Origin: Variovorax brevis
GTDB taxonomy: Bacteria > Pseudomonadota > Gammaproteobacteria > Burkholderiales > Burkholderiaceae_C
DNA: 64,000 bases
Direction of reading: 5' to 3'
Assembly (NCBI RefSeq): GCF_030317105.1
Contig: NZ_JASZYG010000001.1
Location: 186,001 to 250,000 of the forward strand
This document shows, in pieces, positions 43,061-51,455 of the stretch (its first letter is position 1; each line of letters starts with the position of its first letter). The notes under the pieces were generated by a model. That model saw only the letters and a list, made by a program, of their open reading frames with translations, was not told the origin of the DNA and did not search any database. A program made the translations under genes and the position numbers.

Positions 43061-44155
43061 CTAGAAGCTGTGCTTCAGCCCGAAGTCGTACCCCCGCGAA
43101 CTGCGGTCGGGATCCGTGGTGGCGCCATTGAGCGCCTGCGCCGACCCTCCGCTGTTGCTGACATGGGCAAGCGTCATGTACGCCTGCGTGCGCTTTGAAA
43201 AGCTGTAGACGAAGCCGACGGCCAACTTGTCCGCACGCGGATCGCCGGGCGCATCGGTGCCGTAAGACGAGAAGGCCGCCTTCAACTGGTGCGGGCCCAC
43301 CGGCACGACGGCGCCCACGATGTAGCCCGTGCCGGTGAGCGGAGTGTCCCGCTCGGACCTGTCGTGAAAGTACCCGGTGCTGACCGACACCACGCCGAAG
43401 TCATAGGAAGCCGCGATGTCCGACACCAGGAAGTCGCCGGTCGTTGCGCTGCGCGCGTACTGCGTGCGGCCCGTCGACATGGCCACGCCGAAGGCACCGC
43501 GCCTGTAGCCGATGCGCACGGCGTAGCCGGTGCCATCCTGCGGCGCGGGTGAATCCGAGGCGTTTTCGCCCATGAAGTACTGCACCTCGCCGAAGAATCC
43601 CGAAAGATCTGCCGGCAAGAGGTAGCCGACGATGTTGGAGGCCCGCACCAGGGTCGGCACGCGAATGGCGCTGACATCGGCCTGCGACGCGCCCACACCG
43701 TTGGTCGAGAACGGATCGCTCGAATCGCGGTTCAGGTAGGTCGCGGTGAAGTCCCTGCCCAGGCGCAGTTCGCCCCAGTCGCTGACCAGGCTGACCGTGG
43801 AGCGGCGGTTGAATGCAGCGGCGTCGAAGCCGGCGCCGCTGTCCTGGTTGTTGCTGTTGGTGGCCACGCCGCTCCCGTTGTTGACGTCGTAGCCGGCCTC
43901 CAGCCAGAAAGTCGCCGCCAGCCCGCCGCCCAGGTCTTGCACGCCGCGCAGGCCCCAGCGCGATGCCGTGTTGCCACCGCTCAGGAGCCGCGTACGGTGC
44001 GAGTTGCTGCCGGCGCCGTAGGCCAGCACGGCGTCGGCCACGCCGAAGAAGATCAGCGAATCGCCGTCGACGGGGCCCTGCACCACGCTCGATTGGGCAA
44101 GGCATTCGCCCGCCAGCGCGAACAAGGCCAGCGCAACGCCAAGCTGCCTTTTCAT
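43061..44155 (-). CDS. outer-membrane porin
   Basis: 364 residues with a signal peptide (QLGVALALFALAGECLAQSS) and a C-terminal Phe after DFGLKHS, the outer-membrane sorting signal. GLRGVQDLGGGLAATFWLEA, WGELRLGRDFTATYLNRD and FVYSFSKRTQAYMTLAHVS are hallmarks of the trimeric 16-strand porins of Burkholderiales. Allows diffusion of small hydrophilic solutes. It is divergent from the DUF3300 gene, with about 214 bases between the two starts. Confidence 0.93.
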   Translation of the reverse strand: MKRQLGVALALFALAGECLAQSSVVQGPVDGDSLIFFGVADAVLAYGAGSNSHRTRLLSGGNTASRWGLRGVQDLGGGLAATFWLEAGYDVNNGSGVATNSNNQDSGAGFDAAAFNRRSTVSLVSDWGELRLGRDFTATYLNRDSSDPFSTNGVGASQADVSAIRVPTLVRASNIVGYLLPADLSGFFGEVQYFMGENASDSPAPQDGTGYAVRIGYRRGAFGVAMSTGRTQYARSATTGDFLVSDIAASYDFGVVSVSTGYFHDRSERDTPLTGTGYIVGAVVPVGPHQLKAAFSSYGTDAPGDPRADKLAVGFVYSFSKRTQAYMTLAHVSNSGGSAQALNGATTDPDRSSRGYDFGLKHSF

Positions 44156-44369
44156 GCGGCGCGCGGCCTGTGGCTTGGCTCTGGGCTTTCAGTCATTGAA
44201 TGCATTTGACTGGACTCCGCAGCCGCCCGCAACTTTGTGTGTCCGGCGCCAATGTGTTCTTGACACCCGCGGCGAGGGCCACTCCAATGGCCTTCCTGTC
44301 GCGCGGGCTCTTGCGATGTGGCGAGCGCCCGGATGTTCAAGCGGTCTCTTCGAAGAAACCACAGGGTCC

Positions 44370-45809
44370 ATGAAACAGCCATCGATTGCCCCTCCCTCCA
44401 GGCCGCTCGTTGTCGCGCTGGCCATCTCGTGCGTCGTCGCCGGATGCGTCGTGGCGCCGCCGCCCGCGTACATGGCGCCGACCACCGTCACGACGACGAC
44501 GACCAGCGCTGCACCGGCGCCCGCGCCAACGGGGAGCACGGCCCCCGCGCAGGGCGGCGCCACCTTCAGCGTCGAGCAGATCGACCAGATGATGGCGCCC
44601 ATTGCGCTGTACCCCGACTCGCTGCTGTCGCAGGTGCTGATGGCGGCGACCTATCCGGCCGACGTGGCCGATGCGGCCAAGTGGTCGAAGGCGCATTCCG
44701 ATCAATCCGGCGACGCGGCCGTCAAGGCGGTCGACAGCCAGCCCTGGGACCCCAGCGTGAAGTCGCTGATCGCCTTTCCGCAGGTGATCCAGACCATGGG
44801 CGACAAGCCCGACTGGGTGCAAAACCTGGGTGACGCCTTCCTGGCCGATTCGAAGGCTGTGCTCGACTCCGCGCAACGCCTTCGCGCCAAGGCGCAGGCC
44901 TCGGGCAACCTCAAGTCCACGGAGCAGCAGAAGGTGAGCGTGGCGCCCGCGCAGGACGCGCCGCAGCAAAGCGTGATCACCATCGAGCCGGCCAACCCGC
45001 AGGTGGTCTACGTGCCGACTTACAACCCGACGGTGGTGTACGGGGCGTGGCCCTATCCGGCCTACCCGCCGTACTACTGGTACCCGCCGGCGATGTATTA
45101 CCCCGGCTACTACCCGGGCGCGGCTTTGGCGACTGGCATTGCATTCGGCATCGGCGTGGCGGCGACGGCAGCGCTCTGGGGCAATTGCAATTGGGGGCGT
45201 GGCGACGTGAACATCAACGTCAACCGCTACAACAGCATCAACACCAACCGGCAACTCAACGCCAACCAGACGAACTTCCGGCACAACGCCGAGAACCGCC
45301 GTGGCGTGCCGTACCGCGATGGGCGCAGCCAGCAGCAGTTCGGCCGCAACGTGCCGGGCTCGGAGCAGCGCGGCGACTTCCGGGGACGCGACACGGCCAC
45401 ACGCGACGCGCAGCGGCAGCAGGCGCAGTCCGCCATGCAGCAACGCGGAATGGATCCGGGCCAGGAGCGCAACCAGCTGCGCAACGACCCCGCCACGCGC
45501 CAGCGCGCAGAGGCCGCGGCGCGCGGCCGGCCAGAAGGTGGCTTTGGCGGCGATGGGTTCTCGCGCACGGATTCGCGCGGCGGCGGCGGGTTCGGCGGAG
45601 ACAACGCCTTCCGTGGCGCTGGCAATGCGGGGCAGATGCAGCAGCAATTCGATCGCGGCAATGCCAGCCGGCAATCGATGGGGCAGCACAACTATGGCGG
45701 TGGTGCCAGGGGCGGCGGCAATTTCGGGGGAGGCGGCGCACGGGCCGGTGGCTTTGGTGGTGGTGGAGGCGGCCGCATGGGCGGTGGCGGTCGTGGCGGT
45801 CGCCGCTAG
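44370..45809 (+). CDS. DUF3300 family envelope protein
   Basis: 479 residues. N-terminal lipoprotein-like signal (VVALAISCVVAGCVVAPPP, Cys about position 26). The DUF3300 region is MMAPIALYPDSLLSQVLMAA, with SAKLPxG-like WSKAHSDQSGDAAVKAVDSQ and PANPQVVYVPTYNPTVVYG. The last part is a long Gln/Asn/Arg/Gly-rich tail (QQFGRN, RGGGGFGG-like), probably disordered. It is directly upstream of a DUF2950 gene, a common pairing whose joint function is not known. The ATG at 44370 is selected for the signal peptide. Confidence 0.9.
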   Translation: MKQPSIAPPSRPLVVALAISCVVAGCVVAPPPAYMAPTTVTTTTTSAAPAPAPTGSTAPAQGGATFSVEQIDQMMAPIALYPDSLLSQVLMAATYPADVADAAKWSKAHSDQSGDAAVKAVDSQPWDPSVKSLIAFPQVIQTMGDKPDWVQNLGDAFLADSKAVLDSAQRLRAKAQASGNLKSTEQQKVSVAPAQDAPQQSVITIEPANPQVVYVPTYNPTVVYGAWPYPAYPPYYWYPPAMYYPGYYPGAALATGIAFGIGVAATAALWGNCNWGRGDVNINVNRYNSINTNRQLNANQTNFRHNAENRRGVPYRDGRSQQQFGRNVPGSEQRGDFRGRDTATRDAQRQQAQSAMQQRGMDPGQERNQLRNDPATRQRAEAAARGRPEGGFGGDGFSRTDSRGGGGFGGDNAFRGAGNAGQMQQQFDRGNASRQSMGQHNYGGGARGGGNFGGGGARAGGFGGGGGGRMGGGGRGGRR

Positions 45810-45857
45810 TGTCCTGAGCCAGAGAACGTCATGGCGCAACCCATTCATCCCCGGAAC

Positions 45858-46751
45858 ATGAGCATGCACACCCGTTTCAAACTGATCTCGTCAATGGCCG
45901 TCATGGCCGCCAGTGCGTTGCTTGCGACGCCTGCGCTCGCGCAACGCGCCTACCCCAGCGCCGAGGCCGCATCGCAGGCGCTCTACAACGCCGTGCTGGC
46001 CAATGACACGGCCGCCATGCGCACCGTGCTCGGCGCGGACTTCCGGCGTTTCATCCCCGTGGGCTCGGTCGACCGCACCGACGTGGACGCCTTCCTCTCC
46101 GCGTGGAGCAAGCAGCACAAGATCGTCGCCCAGGGCGACAGCAAGGCCATGCTGGCCGTGGGCGATGGCAACTGGACGCTGCCCGTACCCATCGTCAAGC
46201 GCAGCGCGGGCTGGCAGTTTGATCCACGCGAGGGTGCCGACCTGATGCGCACCCGCCGCATCGGCCGCAACGAACTGGCCGCGATGCAGGCCGTGCTGGC
46301 CTACTTCGACGCGCAAAAGGAATACGCGATGCGCGACCGGGACGGCGATGGCGTGCTCAACTACGCGCAGAAGTTCGTCAGCACCCCTGGCCAGCACGAC
46401 GGCCTGTACTGGGCCTCGGGCGACGCGCAAGGCCAAAGCCCGCTCGGTCCGCTCTACGCCGGGCAGAAGCCCGGCGAGGGCTACCACGGCTTCAACTTCA
46501 AGATCCTGAAGGCGCAGGGCAAGAACGCGCCCGGCGGCGCGTACGACTACGTCATCGGCGGACGCATGCGCGCAGGCTTTGCGCTGATCGCGTGGCCGAT
46601 CCGCTATGGCGACACGGGCGTGACCAGCTTCATGGTCAACCACCAGGGCGTGCTGTACCAGAAGGACCTCGGCCCGGAAACCGACAAGACGGCGCGCGCC
46701 ATGACGCTCTTTGATCCGGACGCGTCATGGACCAAGGTCAACGTGCCATGA
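45858..46751 (+). CDS. DUF2950 family secreted protein
   Basis: About 297 residues from the ATG at 45858; the ATG at 45831 gives 306 residues. The signal peptide is FKLISSMAVMAASALLATPA ending at LAQ. DUF2950 features are AYPSAEAASQALYNAVLAND, RDRDGDGVLNYAQKF (calcium-like loop), LGPLYAGQKPGEGYHGFNFK and GKNAPGGAYDYVIGG. It follows the DUF3300 gene by 21-48 bases, so both are made from one transcript and probably act together in the envelope. A hairpin covers its stop codon. Confidence 0.9.
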   Translation: MSMHTRFKLISSMAVMAASALLATPALAQRAYPSAEAASQALYNAVLANDTAAMRTVLGADFRRFIPVGSVDRTDVDAFLSAWSKQHKIVAQGDSKAMLAVGDGNWTLPVPIVKRSAGWQFDPREGADLMRTRRIGRNELAAMQAVLAYFDAQKEYAMRDRDGDGVLNYAQKFVSTPGQHDGLYWASGDAQGQSPLGPLYAGQKPGEGYHGFNFKILKAQGKNAPGGAYDYVIGGRMRAGFALIAWPIRYGDTGVTSFMVNHQGVLYQKDLGPETDKTARAMTLFDPDASWTKVNVP

Positions 46752-46761
46752 AGGCACGTTG
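46739..46761. terminator. bidirectional hairpin between convergent genes
   Basis: CAACGTGCC, loop ATGAA, GGCACGTTG: a perfect 9-bp stem over the DUF2950 stop and 21 bases from the convergent aspD end. No T tract, so it may work poorly as an intrinsic terminator. Confidence 0.45.
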
Positions 46762-46782
46762 ATGGGGCGTTGAAAGGCCCGT

Positions 46783-48414
46783 TCAGGCCTTCGGCTTCTT
46801 GACCGTCACCTTCACCGACTTCGAGCGCTCGTAAGACTCGACGTAGCCGCGCGCCACGGCCCGCACAGCGCGGCCGATGGTGTTGTAGACCTCTTCATCG
46901 AGGTTCGCGAAGGACACCCGCGCCGACCAGTCCGGTGCCTCGAAGCCGCCGCCGTTGAGCAGCACGATGCCGTGGTCTTCGGCCAGCCGGAAGACGATGT
47001 CCAGCGGATGCACGTTGGCCTTGATCCATGTGACCACGTCTTCGTTGGTGTACTTGCGCAGCCAGAATTCGAGGTCGATCAGGCCGTAGTAATGGTCGAA
47101 GAGGATGTTGGGCGCCACCTCGATGCCCAGGCCTTCGAGCGTGAGCGCCGTGCGGCGCTTGCAGATCTCGATGCACGCCTTCTGGTAGGCCTTCTCGCCG
47201 TCCATCAACTCGTAGAGCGAGAACAGCGCCATCATGACCTGCTGCGGCAGCGAGAGGCCCGCCGTGTGGTTGAGCGCCACGTCGCGGCTGTCGGCCACGA
47301 TGCGGTCGACGAACTTGATGTTGCGCGGCTGCGGCGTCAGGGTGCCATAGCGCTTGTCGAGCTTCTTGAGCGTGGCGGCATCGTGCGCCTTGATCTTCTC
47401 GTCGAAGATGTTGTCGTCATGCAGCGCGATCACGCCCAGGCGCCAGCCGGTGCAGCCGAAGTACTTGCTGTACGAATACACGCCAATCGTGTTGCGCGGG
47501 TAGGCGCCCAGCAGCGAGCGGAAGCCCGGCACGAAGGTGCCGTAGACGTCGTCGGTGAGCAGCATCAGGTCGGGGCGCTTTTCGAGGATCTCGCCGATCT
47601 TCTTGATCACGGTATCGGAGATGGCCATCGCCGACGGATTGCCCGGATTGACGATGAAGAAGGCCTTGATCTTCGGATCGAGCAGCTTGTCGAGTTCCTC
47701 GTCGGTGAACTGGAAGCGGTTTTCCTGCGGCGCGTGGACCGACACGATCTTGAGGTCGTAGTCTTCCAGGTGCGGCATCTCCAGGTAGGGCGTGAAGATC
47801 GGCACCCCCAGCGCAATGGTGTCGCCGGCATTGAGCAGGCGGTTGTTCTTCAGCGCCTTGAAGGTGTAGCACATGGCGGCCGTGCCGCCTTCCACCGCGT
47901 ACAACTCGAAGGTGCCCTTGGGCTTGGGCTCGCCGATCATGGCCCAGTCGAGGTACTCGCGCACGATGATCTCGTTGTGCTTCAGCATGCGATCGGGCAC
48001 GGGGTAGTGGTCGCCGATGATCGAGTCCACCAGCTCGTTCACGAACACGTCGGGCTTGAAGTTGAACTTGCTCACCGCCCACGGGACCATGCGCTTGAGG
48101 AAGTCCACGCCCGGCAGGTCGCCGCGCTTCTCAAGCCACACGCGCAGCCGTTCGGCGCAACCTTCGGCGCGCGGAATGCCCCCGATGCCGGGTGGCAGGT
48201 CCATCACGCGCTTGGTTTCCTTCACCGCGAACAGGCCGAGCATGAAGAAGGCTTCGCGCGGCTCGGTGGCCACCCAGTTCGGGTTGCCGCGGCCGGCATT
48301 GAGATAGGCCACGGCGGACTGCTTCGCCGCCTTGCTGGCGGCCTCGGCCAGGAAATTCTTGATCTCGAACGGTCCGAGGGCTTCGTAATTGCGCAAGGTC
48401 AGCAGGTCCACCAT
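46783..48414 (-). CDS. aspD: bifunctional aspartate transaminase / aspartate 4-decarboxylase
   Basis: 543 residues from the ATG at 48414 (AAGGAG site). Fold type I PLP enzyme: the PLP lysine lies in YSYSKYFGCTGWRLGVIAL, with VNPGNPSAMAISDTVIKKI and LLTDDVYGTFVPGFRSL. The total length, about 100 residues above ordinary aminotransferases, and the N-terminal extension (ALGPFEIKNFLAEAASKAAK) match the AspD group, which makes alanine and carbon dioxide from aspartate. Such enzymes can pair with an aspartate:alanine antiporter, but none is present here. It is divergent from the K+/H+ antiporter. Confidence 0.9.
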   Translation of the reverse strand: MVDLLTLRNYEALGPFEIKNFLAEAASKAAKQSAVAYLNAGRGNPNWVATEPREAFFMLGLFAVKETKRVMDLPPGIGGIPRAEGCAERLRVWLEKRGDLPGVDFLKRMVPWAVSKFNFKPDVFVNELVDSIIGDHYPVPDRMLKHNEIIVREYLDWAMIGEPKPKGTFELYAVEGGTAAMCYTFKALKNNRLLNAGDTIALGVPIFTPYLEMPHLEDYDLKIVSVHAPQENRFQFTDEELDKLLDPKIKAFFIVNPGNPSAMAISDTVIKKIGEILEKRPDLMLLTDDVYGTFVPGFRSLLGAYPRNTIGVYSYSKYFGCTGWRLGVIALHDDNIFDEKIKAHDAATLKKLDKRYGTLTPQPRNIKFVDRIVADSRDVALNHTAGLSLPQQVMMALFSLYELMDGEKAYQKACIEICKRRTALTLEGLGIEVAPNILFDHYYGLIDLEFWLRKYTNEDVVTWIKANVHPLDIVFRLAEDHGIVLLNGGGFEAPDWSARVSFANLDEEVYNTIGRAVRAVARGYVESYERSKSVKVTVKKPKA

Positions 48415-48664
48415 CCACTCCTTTTCCCGTGAAGAAAAAATGACCGGCCCATGACAAGCGCACGAGCCGGTCGCGATAGTTTCGATCCCCCTGAGGCCCC
48501 TGTCGCGACCCGTGGCCGGGCGCGCGAAAGGCTGATTGGCCGCCGATTGAATCGCCGGAACCACAGCGCGTCAAGGCTTGCAAATGCAAGCATTCCGTGC
48601 TGGCAACCGTGCGCCATTCAAGGCCACTCGCCACGCTGCCGCAAGCAGATGTGAGAATCGGCCG

Positions 48665-50368
48665 ATGCCCCACAGTGTTTCGTTGATCAACACCATCGCC
48701 GCAGGCTTGGGCCTCGCGCTGATCCTTGGCTTCGTCGCGGTGCGGCTGCGCCTTCCGGCGCTGGTGGGCTACCTGCTGGCCGGCGTCATCATCGGCCCCT
48801 TCACGCCGGGCTTCGTGGCCGACCCCGCCATTGCCGCGCAACTGGCCGAGATCGGCGTGATGCTGCTGATGTTCGGCGTGGGGTTGCACTTTTCTCTCGA
48901 CGACCTGCTGGCCGTGCGCAAGCTGGCGCTGCCCGGTGCGCTGGTGCAGATGGGGGTCGCGACGCTGCTGGGCGGTGCGCTGGCCCTTTCCTGGGGCTGG
49001 TCCTGGGGCGGGGCGCTCGTGTTCGGGCTGGCGCTCTCGGTGGCCAGCACCGTGGTGCTGTTGCGCGCGCTGGAAACGCTGGGCATCCTCGACACCTTCA
49101 CCGGGCGCATTGCGGTGGGCTGGCTCATCGTCGAAGACCTTGCGATGGTGCTGGTGCTCGTGCTGCTGCCGCCGCTGGGTGCCGTGATGGGCGGTCCCGA
49201 GAAGGCCGCCGATGCGCAGCCCATATGGCAGACATTGCTGGTCACGCTGGTGCAGGTGAGCGGCTTCATCGCGCTCATGCTGGTGGTGGGGCGGCGCTTC
49301 TTTCCTTGGATCCTGTGGCAGGTCACACGCACCGGTTCGCGCGAGCTGTTCACGCTGTGCGTGGTCGCGGCGGCGGTGAGCATTGCCTTTGCCGCGGCGG
49401 CGTTGTTCGGTGTGTCCTTTGCGCTGGGCGCCTTCTTTGCCGGCATGGTGATGCGCGAGTCCGAATTCAGCCATCGCGCCGCGGAGGAATCGCTGCCGCT
49501 GCGGGACGCCTTTGCGGTGCTGTTCTTCGTGTCGGTCGGCATGTTGTTCGACCCCTCCGTGCTGATCGAGCGACCCTTCGCAGTGTTGGCGGTCGCGCTG
49601 GTCATCGTGGTCGGAAAGTCCATCGCGGCGTGCGCGCTGGTGCTGCTGTTTCGCTATCCGCTCGGTACGGCGCTCACGGTGAGCGCGAGCCTGGCGCAGA
49701 TCGGCGAGTTCTCGTTCATTCTTGCGGCGCTCGGCGTGTCGCTGAAGCTGCTGCCGCCGGAAGGCCAGAGCCTGATCCTTGCCGGTGCGCTGATTTCGAT
49801 TTCCACCAACCCGCTGTGGTTCGGACTGATCGCGCCGTTGCAAAAGTGGCTGCACCGCAATTCGGCCTTCGCGCGCCAACTCGCATCGCGCGATGACCCG
49901 TTGGCAGAACTGCCGATGTCGACGGAGTCGAAGTACCTGTCGCGCCAGGTCGTGCTGGTGGGCTATGGGCGCGTCGGGCGGCGGATTGCCGCTGCGTTGG
50001 CCGCGCAATCGCTGCCGGTCGTGGTGGTCGAGCAGAACCGCGAGATCGTGGAACGCTTGCGCGCGGAAGGCTCCGCGGCGGTGTGGGGCGACGCGGCCGA
50101 GCCTTCGGTGCTGATCCAGGCGCACATTGCGCGGGCGAGGGTGCTGGTGGTGGCGACGGCCGACGTCATCGACGTGCGCCAGATGATCGAGAACGCCCAT
50201 ACGCTCAACCCCGGTCTGGAGATCGTGCTGCGCAGCCAGAGCGACGACGAAGGCGCGCTGTTCGCGCAACAACACAAGGCGGTGAGCATCTTCACGGGCG
50301 AGCGCGAACTGGCGCATGCCATGGCCAAGGACGTGCTGGAACGGGCGCTTCGGCCGGTTACGTCGTGA
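48665..50368 (+). CDS. cation:proton antiporter with RCK domain (YbaL/KefB-like)
   Basis: 567 residues. About 12 transmembrane helices: AGLGLALILGFVAVRLRLPA, ALVGYLLAGVIIGPFTPGFV, and VSFALGAFFAGMVMRESEFS. A C-terminal RCK/TrkA-N domain (VVLVGYGRVGRRIAAALAAQ, GDAAEPSVLIQAHIARARV) binds a nucleotide and controls K+ efflux in exchange for protons. The HAATE-like YbaL group fits best by domain order. Start: the ATG at 48665 is the first with a hydrophobic helix after it. A structured RNA and terminator follow. Confidence 0.92.
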   Translation: MPHSVSLINTIAAGLGLALILGFVAVRLRLPALVGYLLAGVIIGPFTPGFVADPAIAAQLAEIGVMLLMFGVGLHFSLDDLLAVRKLALPGALVQMGVATLLGGALALSWGWSWGGALVFGLALSVASTVVLLRALETLGILDTFTGRIAVGWLIVEDLAMVLVLVLLPPLGAVMGGPEKAADAQPIWQTLLVTLVQVSGFIALMLVVGRRFFPWILWQVTRTGSRELFTLCVVAAAVSIAFAAAALFGVSFALGAFFAGMVMRESEFSHRAAEESLPLRDAFAVLFFVSVGMLFDPSVLIERPFAVLAVALVIVVGKSIAACALVLLFRYPLGTALTVSASLAQIGEFSFILAALGVSLKLLPPEGQSLILAGALISISTNPLWFGLIAPLQKWLHRNSAFARQLASRDDPLAELPMSTESKYLSRQVVLVGYGRVGRRIAAALAAQSLPVVVVEQNREIVERLRAEGSAAVWGDAAEPSVLIQAHIARARVLVVATADVIDVRQMIENAHTLNPGLEIVLRSQSDDEGALFAQQHKAVSIFTGERELAHAMAKDVLERALRPVTS

Positions 50369-50463
50369 AGCATCCGGACACGCCGCCCCGGACTAACCCT
50401 GAGTCAGACGCCCCAAATACTGCAGACGTATTCATTCGATTGCGCAAGTTGCCAATTAATGCG

Positions 50464-50580
50464 CGGAAGCGAACTTCCGACCCAATGACATAGGTTTCCA
50501 AAATGTCTATGCTGGAAGCGTTTCTCCCTGGGTGGCTTCAAGGACCAACCCATTAGGCCCGCCTCGTGCGGGCCTTCTTT
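50464..50580 (+). ncRNA. structured RNA or 3' UTR ending in terminator
   Basis: Four hairpins in series: CGGAAG-CGAA-CTTCCG (50464-50479), CATAG/CTATG (50489-50511), TGGGT/ACCCA (50529-50552), and the terminator GGCCCGC/GCGGGCC (50556-50574) with TTCTTT. No protein frame fits. It may be a small RNA or a long 3' end of the antiporter transcript, which stops 96 bases before. Confidence 0.4.
50556..50580 (+). terminator. rho-independent terminator
   Basis: GGCCCGC, loop CTCGT, GCGGGCC, then TTCTTT; a 7-bp GC stem with a T-rich tail. Confidence 0.8.
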
Positions 50581-50812
50581 CGTTTGGGGTGTCGCCCTGT
50601 CTTTCGCGGCGGAAATGGCCAGAAAGCGATAAGGCGGCGGCGGGAATGTGGCGAACCGGACGCTTCCAACCAAACGAGAACACACACAATCCCCTTGCGG
50701 ACGTGCGCGACGCTGTTTGCCGCGCTTGCCCGGCAGATGGTGCGTGCGCATTGGCGTCCCTTCCAGAATGACTTGGCTGGCCGACGCGAATCAAACCGGA
50801 GAAAGCGCTGAC

Positions 50813-51349
50813 ATGAAAAAGCCCACCGAGCTCTCCTGCATCTGCGGACAGGTGCGCCTCGAAGTGCAAGGACGTCCCATCGTCAATGCGGAATGCTGCT
50901 GCAACAGCTGCCGCACCGCCGGCGCCAGGCTCCAGGCGCTGCCCTCGGCTCCGCGCATTGTCGACACGCATGGCGCCACGCGATTCGTCCTCTACCGCAA
51001 GGATCGCGTCGACTTCACGAAGGGCGCAGCGCTCCTCGAGGCGTTTCGCCTGACCCCCGAATCGAAGACGCGGCGGGTCGTTGCCATCTGTTGCAACACC
51101 CCCGTGTACCTGGATTTCCAGGGCGGCCACTGGCTTAGCCTGTACGGCTGTCTTTGGCCCCGTGAGACGCTGCCTGCACTGGAGATGCGGACCATGACGA
51201 TGGATCTCCCGGAGGGCACCGCGCTGCCCGACGATGTTCCAAATGCCAGGCGACAGTCCTTCGCTTTCATGTTCAGGCTACTGCGCGCGTGGATTGCGAT
51301 GGGATTCAAGGTGCCGAAGGTGACGGTCGATGGAGAACTTCGTGCGTAG
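50813..51349 (+). CDS. GFA-like zinc protein (DUF6151 type)
   Basis: 178 residues. LSCICGQVRLEVQG has the C-x-C-G motif of the GFA/CENP-V fold; NAECCCNSCRTAGARLQAL and VVAICCNTPVYLDFQGG supply the other cysteines that bind zinc. The C-terminal part (RQSFAFMFRLLRAWIAMGFK) is a long helix not found in typical GFA enzymes and fits DUF6151. Function unknown; GFA proteins are often called glutathione-dependent formaldehyde activating, but that is not supported here. An in-frame ATG lies at 50648 but the ATG at 50813 fits the domain start. Confidence 0.82.
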   Translation: MKKPTELSCICGQVRLEVQGRPIVNAECCCNSCRTAGARLQALPSAPRIVDTHGATRFVLYRKDRVDFTKGAALLEAFRLTPESKTRRVVAICCNTPVYLDFQGGHWLSLYGCLWPRETLPALEMRTMTMDLPEGTALPDDVPNARRQSFAFMFRLLRAWIAMGFKVPKVTVDGELRA

Positions 51350-51455
51350 TTCCGGGGTGAGGTCGTCGAGGCCATCGCTGCCGGTGGCATCGCTTGCGTG
51401 CGAGGCACCGGATTGGAGGCTGTGAGCGGGAAAGGGCTGCTCATTCAGCCTGGTC

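Larger units (their letters stand above)
50369..50812. other. 444-base intergenic region
   Basis: The left part holds the structured RNA and terminator. The right part (50581-50812) carries the promoter of the GFA-like gene; no box is clear. Confidence 0.5.

Noticed and set aside
44337..45869. 510-codon minus-strand frame opposite DUF3300
   Set aside because: Shadow frame without family features.
48131..50317. 728-codon minus-strand frame opposite the antiporter
   Set aside because: Composition (His/Gln/Arg runs) of a reversed high-GC coding strand; the + strand antiporter is unmistakable.
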